Shown here piece after piece: positions 1 through 10,129 of a stretch of 64,000 nucleotides of DNA. Location: NCBI RefSeq assembly GCF_963678635.1, contig NC_087069.1:12032530-12096529 (forward strand), in the 5' to 3' direction. The notes beneath the pieces were generated by a model. It ran no database searches, was not told the DNA's origin, and saw only the letters and a program-made list of their open reading frames with translations. Both the position numbers and the translations under genes were made by a program. Every line of letters begins with the position of its first letter. Within the stretch, counting starts at the first letter, position 1. Origin of the DNA: Symsagittifera roscoffensis (taxonomy: Eukaryota > Xenacoelomorpha > Acoela > Convolutidae).

Positions 1-1554
1 AGTTCAGATCAGTCTGATGCAAAAACTTCAACATCTTCTGAGGCAAGCAAGGCGGCAAATGATGGCGCAAGCTCTTTCGAAACCCAACCTGAAGCTTCTC
101 GTCCCGACGGTCGTAATTTCGAACAAACGGAACTCAAATCACATACGTCTAAATCTTCGGCCACAATGAGTTCAGATCAGTCTGATGCAAAAACTTCAAC
201 CTCTTCTGAGAAAAGCAAGGTGGCAAATGATGGCGCAAGCTCTCTCGAAACCCAACCTGAAGCTTCTCGTGCTGACGGTCGTAGTTTCGAACAAACGGAA
301 CTCAAATCACTTGCGTCTAAATCTTCGGCCACAACGAGTTCAGATCAGTCTGATGCAAAAACTTCAACATCTTCTGAGGCAAGCAAGGCGGCAAATGATG
401 GCGCAAGCTCTCTCGAAACCCAACCTGAAGCTTCTCGTCCCGACGGTCATAATTTCGAACAAACGGAACTCAAATCACTTGCTTCAAAATCTCCGGCCGC
501 AATGAGTTCAGACCAGTCTGATGCAAAAACTTCAACATCTTCTGAGGCAAGCAAGGCGGCAAATGATGGCGCAAGCTCTCTCGAAACCCAACCTGAAGCT
601 TCTCGTCCCGACTGTCGTAATTTCAAACAAATGGAACTCAAATCACTTGCGTCCAAATCTCCGGCCACAATGAGTTCAGATCAGTCTGATGCAAAAACTT
701 CAACATCTTCTGAGGCAAGCAAGGCGGCAAATGATGGCGCAAGCTCTTTCGAAACCCAACCTGAAGCTTCTCGTCCCGACGGTCGTAATTTCGAACAAAC
801 GGAACTCAAATCACATACGTCTAAATCTTCGGCCACAATGAGTTCAGATCAGTCTGATGCAAAAACTTCAACCTCTTCTGAGAAAAGCAAGGTGGCAAAT
901 GATGGCGCAAGCTCTCTCGAAACCCAACCTGAAGCTTCTCGTGCTGACGGTCGTAGTTTCGAACAAACGGAACTCAAATCACTTGCGTCCAAATCTCCGG
1001 CCGCAATGAGTTCATACAAGTCTGATGCAAAAACTTCAACATCTTCTGAGGCAAGCAAGGCGGCAAATGATGGCGCAAGCTCTCTCGAAACCCAACCTGA
1101 AGCTTCTCGTCCCGAGGGTCGTAATTTCGAACAAACGGAACTCAAATCACCTGCTTCCAAATCTCCGGCCACAATGAGTTCAGATCAGTCTGATGCAAAA
1201 ACTTCAACATCTTCTGAGGCAAGCAAGGCGGCAAATGATGGCGCAAGCTCTCTCGAAACCCAATCTGAAGCTTCTCGTCCCGACGGTCGTAATTTCGAAC
1301 AAACGGAACTCAAATCACATACGTCTAAATCTTCGGCCACATTGAGTTCAGATCAGTCTGATGCAAAAACTTCAACATCTTCTGAGAAAAGCAAGGTGGC
1401 AAATGATGGCGCAAGCTCTCTCGAAACCCAACCTGAAGCTTCTCGTCCTGACGGTCGTAGTTTCGAACAAACGGAACTCAAATCACTTGCGTCCAAATCT
1501 TCGGCCACAACGAGTTCAGATCAGTCTGATGCAAAAACTTCAACATCTTCTGAT
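1..1554 (+). repeat. In-frame 168-bp tandem repeat array, nine full units plus a 42-bp partial
   Basis: Units start at 1, 169, 337, 505, 673, 841, 1009, 1177 and 1345, and a partial unit runs from 1513 to 1554. The period is exactly 168 bp (56 codons), so the frame is kept. Units differ by a few substitutions and fall into subtypes: an SHTSKSSAT ending (units 1, 5, 8) is each time followed by an EKSKVANDG unit (2, 6, 9). This suggests growth by duplication of blocks of 3-4 units. The array probably continues upstream of the window. Confidence 0.95.
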
Positions 1555-4500
1555 ATTGACAACCAAAATCGCGTGACAGGTGTATGGAAACAGACTAACG
1601 GAAGTGAAGTAAAAATTGTCCCACTGATTGTATGCTCAGAGGTAATACAAGATGGCTCAAAAGTTTACAAATTTAATATCGACAATACAGGATTTCAATA
1701 TTTAAAACAATTGGGTCATCTCGGGTATGAAGTATCGTCAAAAACTGGCAAGGATGAAGACATCGACTTAGATCAGCTAAATAAAACATCTCTGAGACTG
1801 GTCGGGATAATCGGGCCGTTCCAGGCAGTAATTAACATCTTTGAAACGCGATTTAATTCAGAAACTGTAGAAAAAATCAAGCTCATCAATTGTTTTGAAC
1901 AATCGGGATTGTTTTTAGTCAAAATTGAAAATGAAGAGAACTTATTCGTGGTGTATTATTCAAAAAACGACGAAGATTTTGGACCCGTCAAAAAAGAGTC
2001 AAAAATTGTTCATTTCTTGCGATACTTGAGTGAACTCACAAATCAAGTTATTCTCTGCCCAATTGAAACAAACGTTGATATTTTCCCAAAAAAATCAAGT
2101 CTAGTTGACACCAAAATAAAACGCATGCGAAAGTTCACTAGTCATGAGACTTCACAGGAAGCCGCGGCTTACCAACTCACCGAATTGGGACACTTTCCAT
2201 GCCCAGAGCCAGATACAACGGATGTTTTTACTTCAAATAGCGCATTTTGTATCATTTCTCAACTAGTGAAACCACAAGCGTCAAGAAAAGAAGAAAAAAG
2301 TGAAACAAAAAACATAAGTCAGATGAAAGATTTTTTGAAGCTCAAGCAGATTGATCAAAAAACTGATATCGACGCACAATTCAAAATTGATTTCATTAAA
2401 ATGTTTCATCCTCAGACCTGGAAACAAATTCAGCAATCAATTGATAAAGATTTAGACGATGATAAGTCTCTTTCCAATGAATGCACTAGGAAATTAATGT
2501 TACAGGCTATTGCTTTGTATTTCATTAGAGATGAGTTTTCTCTAGAGTATAAATTGACTGAGGGTTTCTATTCTGACAAACAAAATGGTCATTATGACCT
2601 TTGGGAAATGCATTCCAGTGACGAAAAACTTGTAGGCGCAATTGAAAAAACGCAAATGGTTGAGCTCAAATCAAAAATTAGTAATTCAACAAACCCGACA
2701 AAACATTCGATCAAAAAACAACTACTCATTTGTGCTCTGGAAGCTCAACAAAACAAATTACTGCAATTTTTTCGTCGGAATCCTAACCTTAGTGAACTGA
2801 GCTGGGAAAATTTACGAAAAGAAGCACGAAATGACGTTTTTGAATCAGATGATGAAGCGATTGATCTGCTCATCGCAGAAGAGGCAGAAAAAGCATCAAA
2901 GAGTGCAAATAGCAGTTGGATGAAAGAGAAACTGCCCAAATTTGTTGAATATTTTTCCAAAAAGATTGAGAAACTTAGTTCAGCCAAGCAGACAAAACAG
3001 ATCTTTGTGGCGTACCTCAAAGAGGTTCACTTAAAAAGGGTTGAAAAGCTTAGAAAGAAGTTGACAATTGATTACACTAACAGCTCATTCAGTAATATGA
3101 TAGAAAGAAAAAAAGAATCGTCTGAAAAAATAACTCGTATAATTTCCACAGAGAACAAAGCAGGAGAATATGAAATTTTTTCTGAAGAAAACGTTTTGGT
3201 GCCGCCCCAAAAAGAAATCAAAATTTCGTTTCCAGGACTTGATAGCGCCGCCGAGGCGGGCATTTTAGAAGGAAATGGGACTGTTTTGCAAAATATTCAA
3301 TTCAACGAAATTGATACACTAGTGCTTGAAGAGAACGAATCACTTGTTTCAGCTCACCCAACGCAAACAAAATCAGTTGTGATTTGTTTGAACAAACACC
3401 AACCACTTGAAGAAACTTTGGAACAAAAAACGCAATATCTTGCAAAAATTATCGTTGTTCCAGAAGCAATAGAAATTACTAGTATTCGGCATAATATCTC
3501 AACAAATAGTTTCGACTGCCATCAACGAAAACTAGCATTATCTTGTCAAGATAACCCAAACATCATCTACTTGATCACATTTGAGCCAAGCTTTCGCATA
3601 AAAAGTCAAACAAGTCAAATGGACTTGGAAAAACTTATCGGAAATGTAAGTTCCATTCAACTTTCTTTTCAGTATCAGAGTAGTTTTCTCTGGGTGTTCT
3701 GTCGACAAGATCTTGGACAATTCTTGTACAAATTCAACTACCATACTACTGAGTTGGTATTAAGTGTCAAGCTTAATGAAACACCGGCAAATATATCTTG
3801 CACGCCCTGTGGCCTCGCTATGTTTCACTTTTTGCAATCAAATAAAACAGCACAATTGACAATGAGCGCGACTGGAACTCCATTTCAAGACCCATTTGTC
3901 TATCCTCGACCATTAGAAAACATACAAATCACATCGATTAGCGATCAAAATGTAATAGTACAAAAGCACGAGCGCAAACTATTTTTCTCAACTATTGAAA
4001 TCACCGGGACAAAACAAACGACGTTTAAACCTGCTCAGAATCAAACTGCCGATTCATCAAACCAAACCTTTGAATGGCATTGGATCCGCAGCATATACAT
4101 GATGTTTAATAAGTTTCCGTGCACTGATCTCATGGACAGAAATCAAAACCTGACTCGCTTATGGATTGTGCTGTCATCAGATGTATCATCGCTGTTTTTG
4201 GAAAACATTGAATCTGAAATTGAGCGTGTTCAGTCTGAGCTGAAAAAAACTAAAAAACCTCTCGATTTAATGCGTATACAAGTCGAGCAGATGCAAGAGG
4301 TGACTCCATTTCTATCCGACTTCTTGCAGCAAAAGCCTCTCATAAAAAAACTTCTTGGCTCACTCATTATAAAATTGATAACATTCATTCCCAAGCAGAT
4401 TGCACGCAGTCAATCAAATGAGCTTGTCTTGATGAATGACGGAGATCCACTTAGTTTGAAAACGGTTCAAAACGCAATAGAACTTGCCGCCCTAATAAAT

Positions 4501-7473
4501 TTTGGATTTTACGAAAAAGTTTTTAAATTATGGACAGGCGATGTCAAAGTAATTTCTTCAATGGGAAAACAGAGCACCGGAAAGAGTTTCACTTTGAACC
4601 ACTTGACTGGACTATCATTTAATATATCTGGAGCAAGATGTACTGACGGTTGTTGGATGTCTGTAAAATTGACCGATAAGTGTTTATACGTTATTCTAGA
4701 CTTCGAAGGTTTAGGTAGCTTTGAAAGAACCGACCAAGATGACATGCTTTTGTCATTGCTAAACAGTGCTATCTCTAGCATAACGCTTTTCAAGTGCGAA
4801 AAAAGACTAGAGCGTGACGTGGAAAAACTATTTCAGAACATGAACCTAGGCTGCAACCAACTCAAAGGCACTGAACATTTGTTTAGAGGGTTTTTCATGA
4901 TAGTTATAAATGATGTCGATGATAGCGATATTGATGAAACAACTCGCGAGTTTGAGAAAAAGATGAAACTTATCCTCAACAGGAGTCAAATGAACTTCTT
5001 ATCGACCCTGTACGGAAGTGGATATATTATTTTTCCTTTTCCAATGTTCAGCACCAAGTCATACTACGACGCGACAGAAGAACTACATTCGACCGTGTGC
5101 AGCTCAGTTTCACCGCTATTCAAAAATGGAGAAGCATTCATGGGCTCTTTGAAATTAATAATGGCCAAGTTAACAATAGGCGATTTCACGCCCCTTGGAC
5201 GACAACAAATTGACGAAAGACTCAGTTATCTCCAATCTAAATTCCAATTTGCCGTAATTTTTGGACAAATTTGCAGAAAAGAGCCAAAAACACCAGATTA
5301 TCGACTCAAAAAGATCGGTGACCAGAAGTTTGAAATACAGACTGAAAAAATGATCGATTTGCCTGCAATTGGTCCAATAATGATCGAAGACCTTGAAATG
5401 ACTTTCTCAGAACAATTTACAGCAGCTACAGTAAGACGCTTCATTAAAATTCTGTCGCTATCACATGATAGCATCAAAGTTTGGCGAATTAGTTTAGAGA
5501 AGTTTACAGTTGAGTGCATAAGCTTCCGATTTGCACGCGTTAAAAGATGGTTGAATGAAAACCTTAAGCCGTGGGAAAACAGTGAAAATCCTGAAATAAA
5601 AGATCTAATACAAAGTATGTTCGAAAATTGGGAAAGCTGGCACTTCAAATATCAGCAAAAATATCGCTTTTGTGACGAAAAATGCGCTAAATGTTTTTTA
5701 AAGTGCACCCATATCGTTGATCATGACGCTAATCTTGAGCACGAATGCTCATCAGATCATAAATGCGAAGAAACTTGCGCTCATTGCCAAACACAATCTA
5801 GTAAAGAATGCGGACTGAAATTTGGTCACGAAGGTCAGCACAATTGTATGCAAATTAGGCACGTTTGCAATGAACCGTGCAAATACAACAGTCTCAACGG
5901 ATGTGAAGGAAAATGTCAAAAAGAAGTTGATCACATTGACTTTCATCAGTGCAGTCAGAAAAGTCACAAGTGTAAACATTTGTGCAGCCTTGAAACTTGT
6001 TCTGGTAACTGCATCGTTGAAGCAGATATCCCTCATTCTGTGCATAAGTGTAGTAGAAATAACTGTGACAGTGCTTGCAGTGTCGACGGATGTCCCAACA
6101 AATGTGAATCTGAAGATCATTTCCATGGCAACAGTATGGGCTCTCGATTCAGAGCCGAGCAGCAGCTGCTTGATATAAATTTACTTTATGCAGGCCACTT
6201 CTGTGGTAAAGAACACGCATGCCATCAAAACTGCCAGAAAAAAGGCTTCTGTCATAAAGTAGTAGAAAGAGCTGAAGAAGAAAAAACTTATCAGGGACAA
6301 AGGTCTTTTTTCAACTACAACTTAAAATTCAAAGAGTTCGGCAAAAAAATGCAATGTCGGATAAAAATCCCCCCGTTTGAAAAACACCACCAAGGAGATC
6401 ATGTATGCTCCTCAATTTTCCACACTTGTACAGTACAATGTCCCACGTGTGATAATTATTGCAACAAGCGTGTCGAACATCAAATGAATGAAAATGATTT
6501 TCTACATGATACGCGCCACGGGAACATGGTGACAAGACACTTTCTGGCAAATCACGGAGAGTTTGAAATCGGAGCTCACAAATATGCCGTTGGAGAATCT
6601 TCAGTCGCTGAAATGTGTCATATTTTCTGTAACGAGTTAGGTAGAGGGCACGTACATGTAGTAAACTGCAAAACAGACAAGAATTCCCCGTGTCAAGAAA
6701 TAAAAGGAGAAAAAAGACACCAAACAACCAAGTACTGGCCCGACATATCTACAGACAAAGATGAAATGACACATAAAGCTTACTGGTCGTCCATCAATTT
6801 CACAGATCCATGCAGCGCCGAGGCTCAAGTAGGTTTTGGCAAATGTCCTGCTTTTTGCAGCTCTCAAGATCATGATGAAGGATCAGAAAGGTCTTACTGT
6901 AACCTGGCTTTCATGCATGAACCAGCAAAAAATTTGACAGGTTGTGGTGTAACGGTCGGATTTATCAAAAAAGGACATATTTTCACATGTACTCATGCTG
7001 TCAAGCGATATCATTTTACACTTTATCTGAGTAACTCCGATTCCATTCAAGGAAGAGGAGGAAAGAAATTGATCAAATATGTAACCAAATTTGCGAACAG
7101 ACGTCTTGAGCTTGCAAATGAAGATCAAATTTCTGTCGTTCTTTTTTGCAAGCATACCACTTATGTAATTGCAAATCATATTGAAGTTGCGGATTACGAT
7201 GCATCAAAAGTTTGGCAGATCAACGAGCAAACTGATGAAGGCACCGAGTTTGAAAAAGCAATGAGGATCGTTCGGAAGCAATTTAAAAAAGGCTACAAGA
7301 ACCCAGACGTTTTCACAAGTGATGGCTTGTCGGAAGAACATTACAAACAAATGATAAGTCTTTATTCTGAAGTAAGGGGCACATATTTTTCAGGAATGAA
7401 ACGTTCCAAAATAGAAGAAGATTACAAAGTGACGTCAGCAAGGTATCCCCCTTCAGTAGGTGTCAGTGTGTGA
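1..7473 (+). CDS. Giant GTPase, VLIG/GBP-like, with Ser-rich repeats and Cys/His-rich region (5' partial)
   Basis: The frame is open from the first base, so the start codon lies upstream; the ATG at 166 is only a repeat residue. About 2,490 residues are visible in one uninterrupted exon ending at TGA 7471-7473. In order they show 56-residue Ser/Thr-rich repeats (1-1554), a long, probably helical and beta-rich middle (1555-4500), and a P-loop GTPase domain. That domain has G1 MGKQSTGKS (4561-4587), CTDGCWM in the switch I position, G3 DFEGLG (4699-4716) and a degenerate G4 INDVD (4906-4920). A Cys/His-rich segment with repeated C-x3-C and H-x-C pairs resembling NFX1-type zinc fingers follows (about 5671-6900), then a conserved-looking tail. 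The G domain resembles interferon-inducible very large GTPases, which act in cytosolic defence in vertebrates; that role here is inference. Other GBP/atlastin-like families are possible. No intron is seen. Confidence 0.7.
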   Translation, partial: SSDQSDAKTSTSSEASKAANDGASSFETQPEASRPDGRNFEQTELKSHTSKSSATMSSDQSDAKTSTSSEKSKVANDGASSLETQPEASRADGRSFEQTELKSLASKSSATTSSDQSDAKTSTSSEASKAANDGASSLETQPEASRPDGHNFEQTELKSLASKSPAAMSSDQSDAKTSTSSEASKAANDGASSLETQPEASRPDCRNFKQMELKSLASKSPATMSSDQSDAKTSTSSEASKAANDGASSFETQPEASRPDGRNFEQTELKSHTSKSSATMSSDQSDAKTSTSSEKSKVANDGASSLETQPEASRADGRSFEQTELKSLASKSPAAMSSYKSDAKTSTSSEASKAANDGASSLETQPEASRPEGRNFEQTELKSPASKSPATMSSDQSDAKTSTSSEASKAANDGASSLETQSEASRPDGRNFEQTELKSHTSKSSATLSSDQSDAKTSTSSEKSKVANDGASSLETQPEASRPDGRSFEQTELKSLASKSSATTSSDQSDAKTSTSSDIDNQNRVTGVWKQTNGSEVKIVPLIVCSEVIQDGSKVYKFNIDNTGFQYLKQLGHLGYEVSSKTGKDEDIDLDQLNKTSLRLVGIIGPFQAVINIFETRFNSETVEKIKLINCFEQSGLFLVKIENEENLFVVYYSKNDEDFGPVKKESKIVHFLRYLSELTNQVILCPIETNVDIFPKKSSLVDTKIKRMRKFTSHETSQEAAAYQLTELGHFPCPEPDTTDVFTSNSAFCIISQLVKPQASRKEEKSETKNISQMKDFLKLKQIDQKTDIDAQFKIDFIKMFHPQTWKQIQQSIDKDLDDDKSLSNECTRKLMLQAIALYFIRDEFSLEYKLTEGFYSDKQNGHYDLWEMHSSDEKLVGAIEKTQMVELKSKISNSTNPTKHSIKKQLLICALEAQQNKLLQFFRRNPNLSELSWENLRKEARNDVFESDDEAIDLLIAEEAEKASKSANSSWMKEKLPKFVEYFSKKIEKLSSAKQTKQIFVAYLKEVHLKRVEKLRKKLTIDYTNSSFSNMIERKKESSEKITRIISTENKAGEYEIFSEENVLVPPQKEIKISFPGLDSAAEAGILEGNGTVLQNIQFNEIDTLVLEENESLVSAHPTQTKSVVICLNKHQPLEETLEQKTQYLAKIIVVPEAIEITSIRHNISTNSFDCHQRKLALSCQDNPNIIYLITFEPSFRIKSQTSQMDLEKLIGNVSSIQLSFQYQSSFLWVFCRQDLGQFLYKFNYHTTELVLSVKLNETPANISCTPCGLAMFHFLQSNKTAQLTMSATGTPFQDPFVYPRPLENIQITSISDQNVIVQKHERKLFFSTIEITGTKQTTFKPAQNQTADSSNQTFEWHWIRSIYMMFNKFPCTDLMDRNQNLTRLWIVLSSDVSSLFLENIESEIERVQSELKKTKKPLDLMRIQVEQMQEVTPFLSDFLQQKPLIKKLLGSLIIKLITFIPKQIARSQSNELVLMNDGDPLSLKTVQNAIELAALINFGFYEKVFKLWTGDVKVISSMGKQSTGKSFTLNHLTGLSFNISGARCTDGCWMSVKLTDKCLYVILDFEGLGSFERTDQDDMLLSLLNSAISSITLFKCEKRLERDVEKLFQNMNLGCNQLKGTEHLFRGFFMIVINDVDDSDIDETTREFEKKMKLILNRSQMNFLSTLYGSGYIIFPFPMFSTKSYYDATEELHSTVCSSVSPLFKNGEAFMGSLKLIMAKLTIGDFTPLGRQQIDERLSYLQSKFQFAVIFGQICRKEPKTPDYRLKKIGDQKFEIQTEKMIDLPAIGPIMIEDLEMTFSEQFTAATVRRFIKILSLSHDSIKVWRISLEKFTVECISFRFARVKRWLNENLKPWENSENPEIKDLIQSMFENWESWHFKYQQKYRFCDEKCAKCFLKCTHIVDHDANLEHECSSDHKCEETCAHCQTQSSKECGLKFGHEGQHNCMQIRHVCNEPCKYNSLNGCEGKCQKEVDHIDFHQCSQKSHKCKHLCSLETCSGNCIVEADIPHSVHKCSRNNCDSACSVDGCPNKCESEDHFHGNSMGSRFRAEQQLLDINLLYAGHFCGKEHACHQNCQKKGFCHKVVERAEEEKTYQGQRSFFNYNLKFKEFGKKMQCRIKIPPFEKHHQGDHVCSSIFHTCTVQCPTCDNYCNKRVEHQMNENDFLHDTRHGNMVTRHFLANHGEFEIGAHKYAVGESSVAEMCHIFCNELGRGHVHVVNCKTDKNSPCQEIKGEKRHQTTKYWPDISTDKDEMTHKAYWSSINFTDPCSAEAQVGFGKCPAFCSSQDHDEGSERSYCNLAFMHEPAKNLTGCGVTVGFIKKGHIFTCTHAVKRYHFTLYLSNSDSIQGRGGKKLIKYVTKFANRRLELANEDQISVVLFCKHTTYVIANHIEVADYDASKVWQINEQTDEGTEFEKAMRIVRKQFKKGYKNPDVFTSDGLSEEHYKQMISLYSEVRGTYFSGMKRSKIEEDYKVTSARYPPSVGVSV

Positions 7474-8461
7474 ACCAAGCAATAGACGGCTGAAACTAGA
7501 ATTTTACTGATTCAAAAATTTACTTAAGATGATTTTAACTTAAACTATTGAACAAAATATTACCCAGTAAAATTTCAAATAACAAACTTTCAAACTAATT
7601 TCAAACTAATTTGAATTTTCAACTCGATTCGAAAAAAATTTGGGCACGATACGAGTACCTCAATTATTTTCAAATCTCGTGTAAAGCGCTACAGCTAATA
7701 ATAATCTGAGAAACGTTTGGTATTTGCAAAATGCCATTTTATCAAAAACACAGAAAGATTCCACTATTTTGTTGCTCTTTTTCGACTAAATATTTACTGC
7801 TACTGTATCTTTTTTTAATCTTTCGCAATTATCTACCTATCTATTTTGTGCTATGAAAATGAAGATAGACACAGTTGGAAGTGGTTGGTTTTATTGAAAT
7901 AAAAAGCCGAACGACACCAATCGACACTTGAACTCATTAACCAAGAAGACGATTTATAGTATTGTCTGCATGGCATCTCCTAGCAATTTGTGGGAGCGTG
8001 TTACATTTCAAAGAACTCCTTAGATCAAAAACTGTTCTTCACGGCTAACAAACAAAACTGATTTGCAGAAATAACTTCATGTGAGATAGTTGAAGGCCTC
8101 CAAATTGATTCATTGAAACTTAACAGCGAAAAACAAGATCGATGCTTTAGGTTTTGCTTCAATTCCTGTACAATCATAACACCATCCGCTCATCTTTCTT
8201 TAATTCTCTTTGATTTTCAGTCAAATTGGTCAGCTGCATTCAAAATCGCACTTTTGTAGCTTGTACTTCTGAATCCAATTACTTACCTATCTATCAATTA
8301 AGATATCTATCAATTACCAGACAAAAGCTTTCAGTTTAACAATATGACTGATTAAAACAGATTTAGTTGAATTAAAGCAAATGACTCTCTTCATAATTTC
8401 TCTGGAAAACAATTTTATGATTATTAACATTTTTACAATTTGTACATTGAAAACAGTAGTT
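7474..8461. other. Intergenic stretch between the GTPase gene and the retroelement
   Basis: No gene is visible. It should hold the 3' UTR of the GTPase gene, with an AATAAA at 7898-7903 about 425 bases after the stop. The segment around 8214-8270 weakly resembles 27991-28050 on the other side of the retroelement. Confidence 0.6.
7898..7903 (+). promoter_or_regulatory. Candidate poly(A) signal of the GTPase gene
   Basis: AATAAA hexamer, the best-placed canonical signal after the stop at 7473. In AT-rich DNA such hexamers also arise by chance. Confidence 0.35.
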
Positions 8462-8465
8462 ATAT
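8462..8465. other. Target site duplication, left copy
   Basis: ATAT directly precedes the 5' LTR and is repeated directly after the 3' LTR. Four-base duplications and AT-rich targets are usual for gypsy-type integrases. Confidence 0.8.
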
Positions 8466-8580
8466 TGGAACCTGATCTAAACTACATTTTATGATTGGAT
8501 AAATTAGATATTTTACCAATGTAAAGTATTTAATATTAACCAATCATGATCCATCTAACTAACAACCCACTTATTTGTAA

Positions 8581-8608
8581 GTGCTGAAGTTACTTGTAAT
8601 TTCAGCAC
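8581..8608 (+). promoter_or_regulatory. LTR hairpin upstream of the poly(A) signal
   Basis: GTGCTGAAGTTAC pairs with GTAATTTCAGCAC around a two-base TT apex: 13 pairs including one G-T, though a hairpin needs a slightly larger loop. The same hairpin lies at 27093-27120. If transcribed in R, it would sit at both RNA ends, in a TAR-like position. Confidence 0.5.
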
Positions 8609-8669
8609 CAGAGAGATTTGAATTTAACTTAGAAATTAGTTGGACTCTCCCGAGCACTTCAGCAGCCGC

Positions 8670-8675
8670 AATAAA
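8670..8675 (+). promoter_or_regulatory. Poly(A) signal in the LTR
   Basis: AATAAA inside the LTR. The functional copy would be the one in the 3' LTR at 27182-27187. Confidence 0.55.
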
Positions 8676-8877
8676 CCAGTATACCCTAGATCTATTGAGC
8701 CTAGCAGAGACTAGTTAAACAACCTGAGACTAGATAGTATAAGAGTAAGATTAGGATCGGTATTAGACTAAGAAGTTGCACGAATCTATCCGGCCGAAAA
8801 TAAGATAGCGTGACGAGCAGACGGTGTACCCTATCCGAAATTACTCTATGAGTTATACACTCCAGTCCTAACTCATC

Positions 8878-8895
8878 TGGTGCGACCATAAGTCT
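8878..8895 (+). other. Primer-binding site (minus-strand primer)
   Basis: TGGTGCGACCATAAGTCT begins two bases after the 5' LTR. The initial TGG is complementary to the CCA end of a tRNA whose 3' end would read GGTCGCACCA. I could not name the tRNA. Confidence 0.7.
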
Positions 8896-8962
8896 CGAAC
8901 AAGACCTTAATAGCTTAGAATTAACCAAAATAGATTAGAAATTAGACAAAAACATTTACAAA

Positions 8963-9196
8963 ATGTTATACGACAATAATTTAATCGAAATGTCTCTACG
9001 ACTCAATAGATCAGAGCCAATATTCCGAACCATAACAGAACTACCCGGAATTGGAAGAAGACCTCGAACCAGAGACGACATACGACAAAGTCGAAACTTG
9101 CCATATAGCTATATGATAGTTAGGCAAAAACCAGAACAAACTTTTATATTTAGAATACTACTGGCAATGAATTTAGATTTTCATTTGCAAACATAA
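8963..9196 (+). CDS. Small leader ORF (77 codons), hypothetical
   Basis: An ATG ORF just after the PBS, basic in its middle (GRRPRTRDD). I recognise no domain. It could be an upstream ORF that regulates translation, part of a spliced 5' exon, or chance. It sits in the leader among presumed structural RNA signals, which makes translation uncertain. Confidence 0.25.
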   Translation: MLYDNNLIEMSLRLNRSEPIFRTITELPGIGRRPRTRDDIRQSRNLPYSYMIVRQKPEQTFIFRILLAMNLDFHLQT

Positions 9197-10129
9197 AACC
9201 TTGAAGTTAATCTTCAAAATCATTTCAGGCGCTAAACAAAATTATTAATATACAATAACGATTGATAAAAAGATCTAAGATCGTTTTCCTAAAACTCTGC
9301 AGTAATATACAAAACATGTTTGAAAAATATTTATTGAAAAATAAAAAATAAAAATTAGTAGCATGACAATAAATGGTTAGTAATCATAAATCATCCTGTT
9401 GTTCCAGCTCCATCATCTAAAACATAACAGCAATCATAAACCCACTAATATCATCAAAACACTAAATCTTTCCTTTACACACATTTAAAATTTTATTAAA
9501 ACTTAAATTCACCTAATTTTAAAACCAGATCATCAAGGCTTATCCTTGGATCTTAAATCATTTTCTACTTAATTAAATTTCAAATTTGATCATCAAGGCT
9601 TATCCTTGGATCAAACAGAACAACTTTGTTCTCCCCCACCCACTTAATTAGTGTCTAACGACCTCAAACGTCGATTCACTACCCAACCCTTTCTAAAGAC
9701 CTAAGACTAATAGAAATTTTTAAACAAAACTAATCATTCAAATTAGGATAAACAGTGAAGAACTTCGGTTATTCATCCTTCACTTGACCCCCCCTCTTAC
9801 CAGACCCAGGATAAATCTTAGACTTAGTAAGTTTAAAATAGTATCTAACGAACTACTCGCGTTCTAATTATACCTGAACCCTGTGGATCGATTTACTATT
9901 CTCCAACCCTTGAACACAATCACTACCCCTAAGTAAGATTAAGTAAGTTAACACCTTAACTTATACTAGCCACGAGAAAGTAAAAAATCATTCTTCGGAA
10001 TCGATATACTTTTCTCTCCAACCCTGAACAAATAGACCCAGGTTAAGCTAACTAAAAAATCGTAAGAACTAACAGTTTAGGAAAATAGAAACCATTTAAC
10101 AACCTTTTGCATCCGTCATCCTAAACCTT

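Larger units (their letters stand above)
8466..8875 (+). repeat. 5' LTR
   Basis: 410 bp, from TGGAACCTG to CTAACTCA, with the same sequence by eye as 26978-27387. It contains a near-perfect hairpin (8581-8608), an AATAAA (8670-8675) and a TATA-like GTATAAGA near 8738. I cannot assign the U3/R/U5 borders without transcript ends. Confidence 0.95.
8876..10129 (+). other. Long untranslated leader with repeated hairpin-like modules
   Basis: About 1.25 kb from the PBS to the first sizeable ORF. A 25-bp sequence containing AAGGCTTATCCTT occurs twice in direct orientation (9528-9552 and 9588-9612, spacing 60), and each copy can fold on itself. Further down, related modules recur, built from CGAT(T/A)xAC followed by CCAACCCT(T)GAAC-like tracts (about 9660-9700, 9885-9920, 9995-10030). 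There are hairpins such as AGTGAAG paired with CTTCACT (about 9754-9784). Packaging, dimerisation or internal ribosome entry are possible roles, but none is shown. Confidence 0.6.

Noticed and set aside
185..1576. Several ORFs in other frames and on the minus strand inside the Ser-rich repeats
   Set aside because: They recur with the 168-bp period and are alternate-frame readings of the repeat array.
8701..8928. Minus-strand ORF in the 5' LTR (and its twin at 27213-27398)
   Set aside because: It lies within LTR sequence and appears only because the LTR is duplicated; no coding features.
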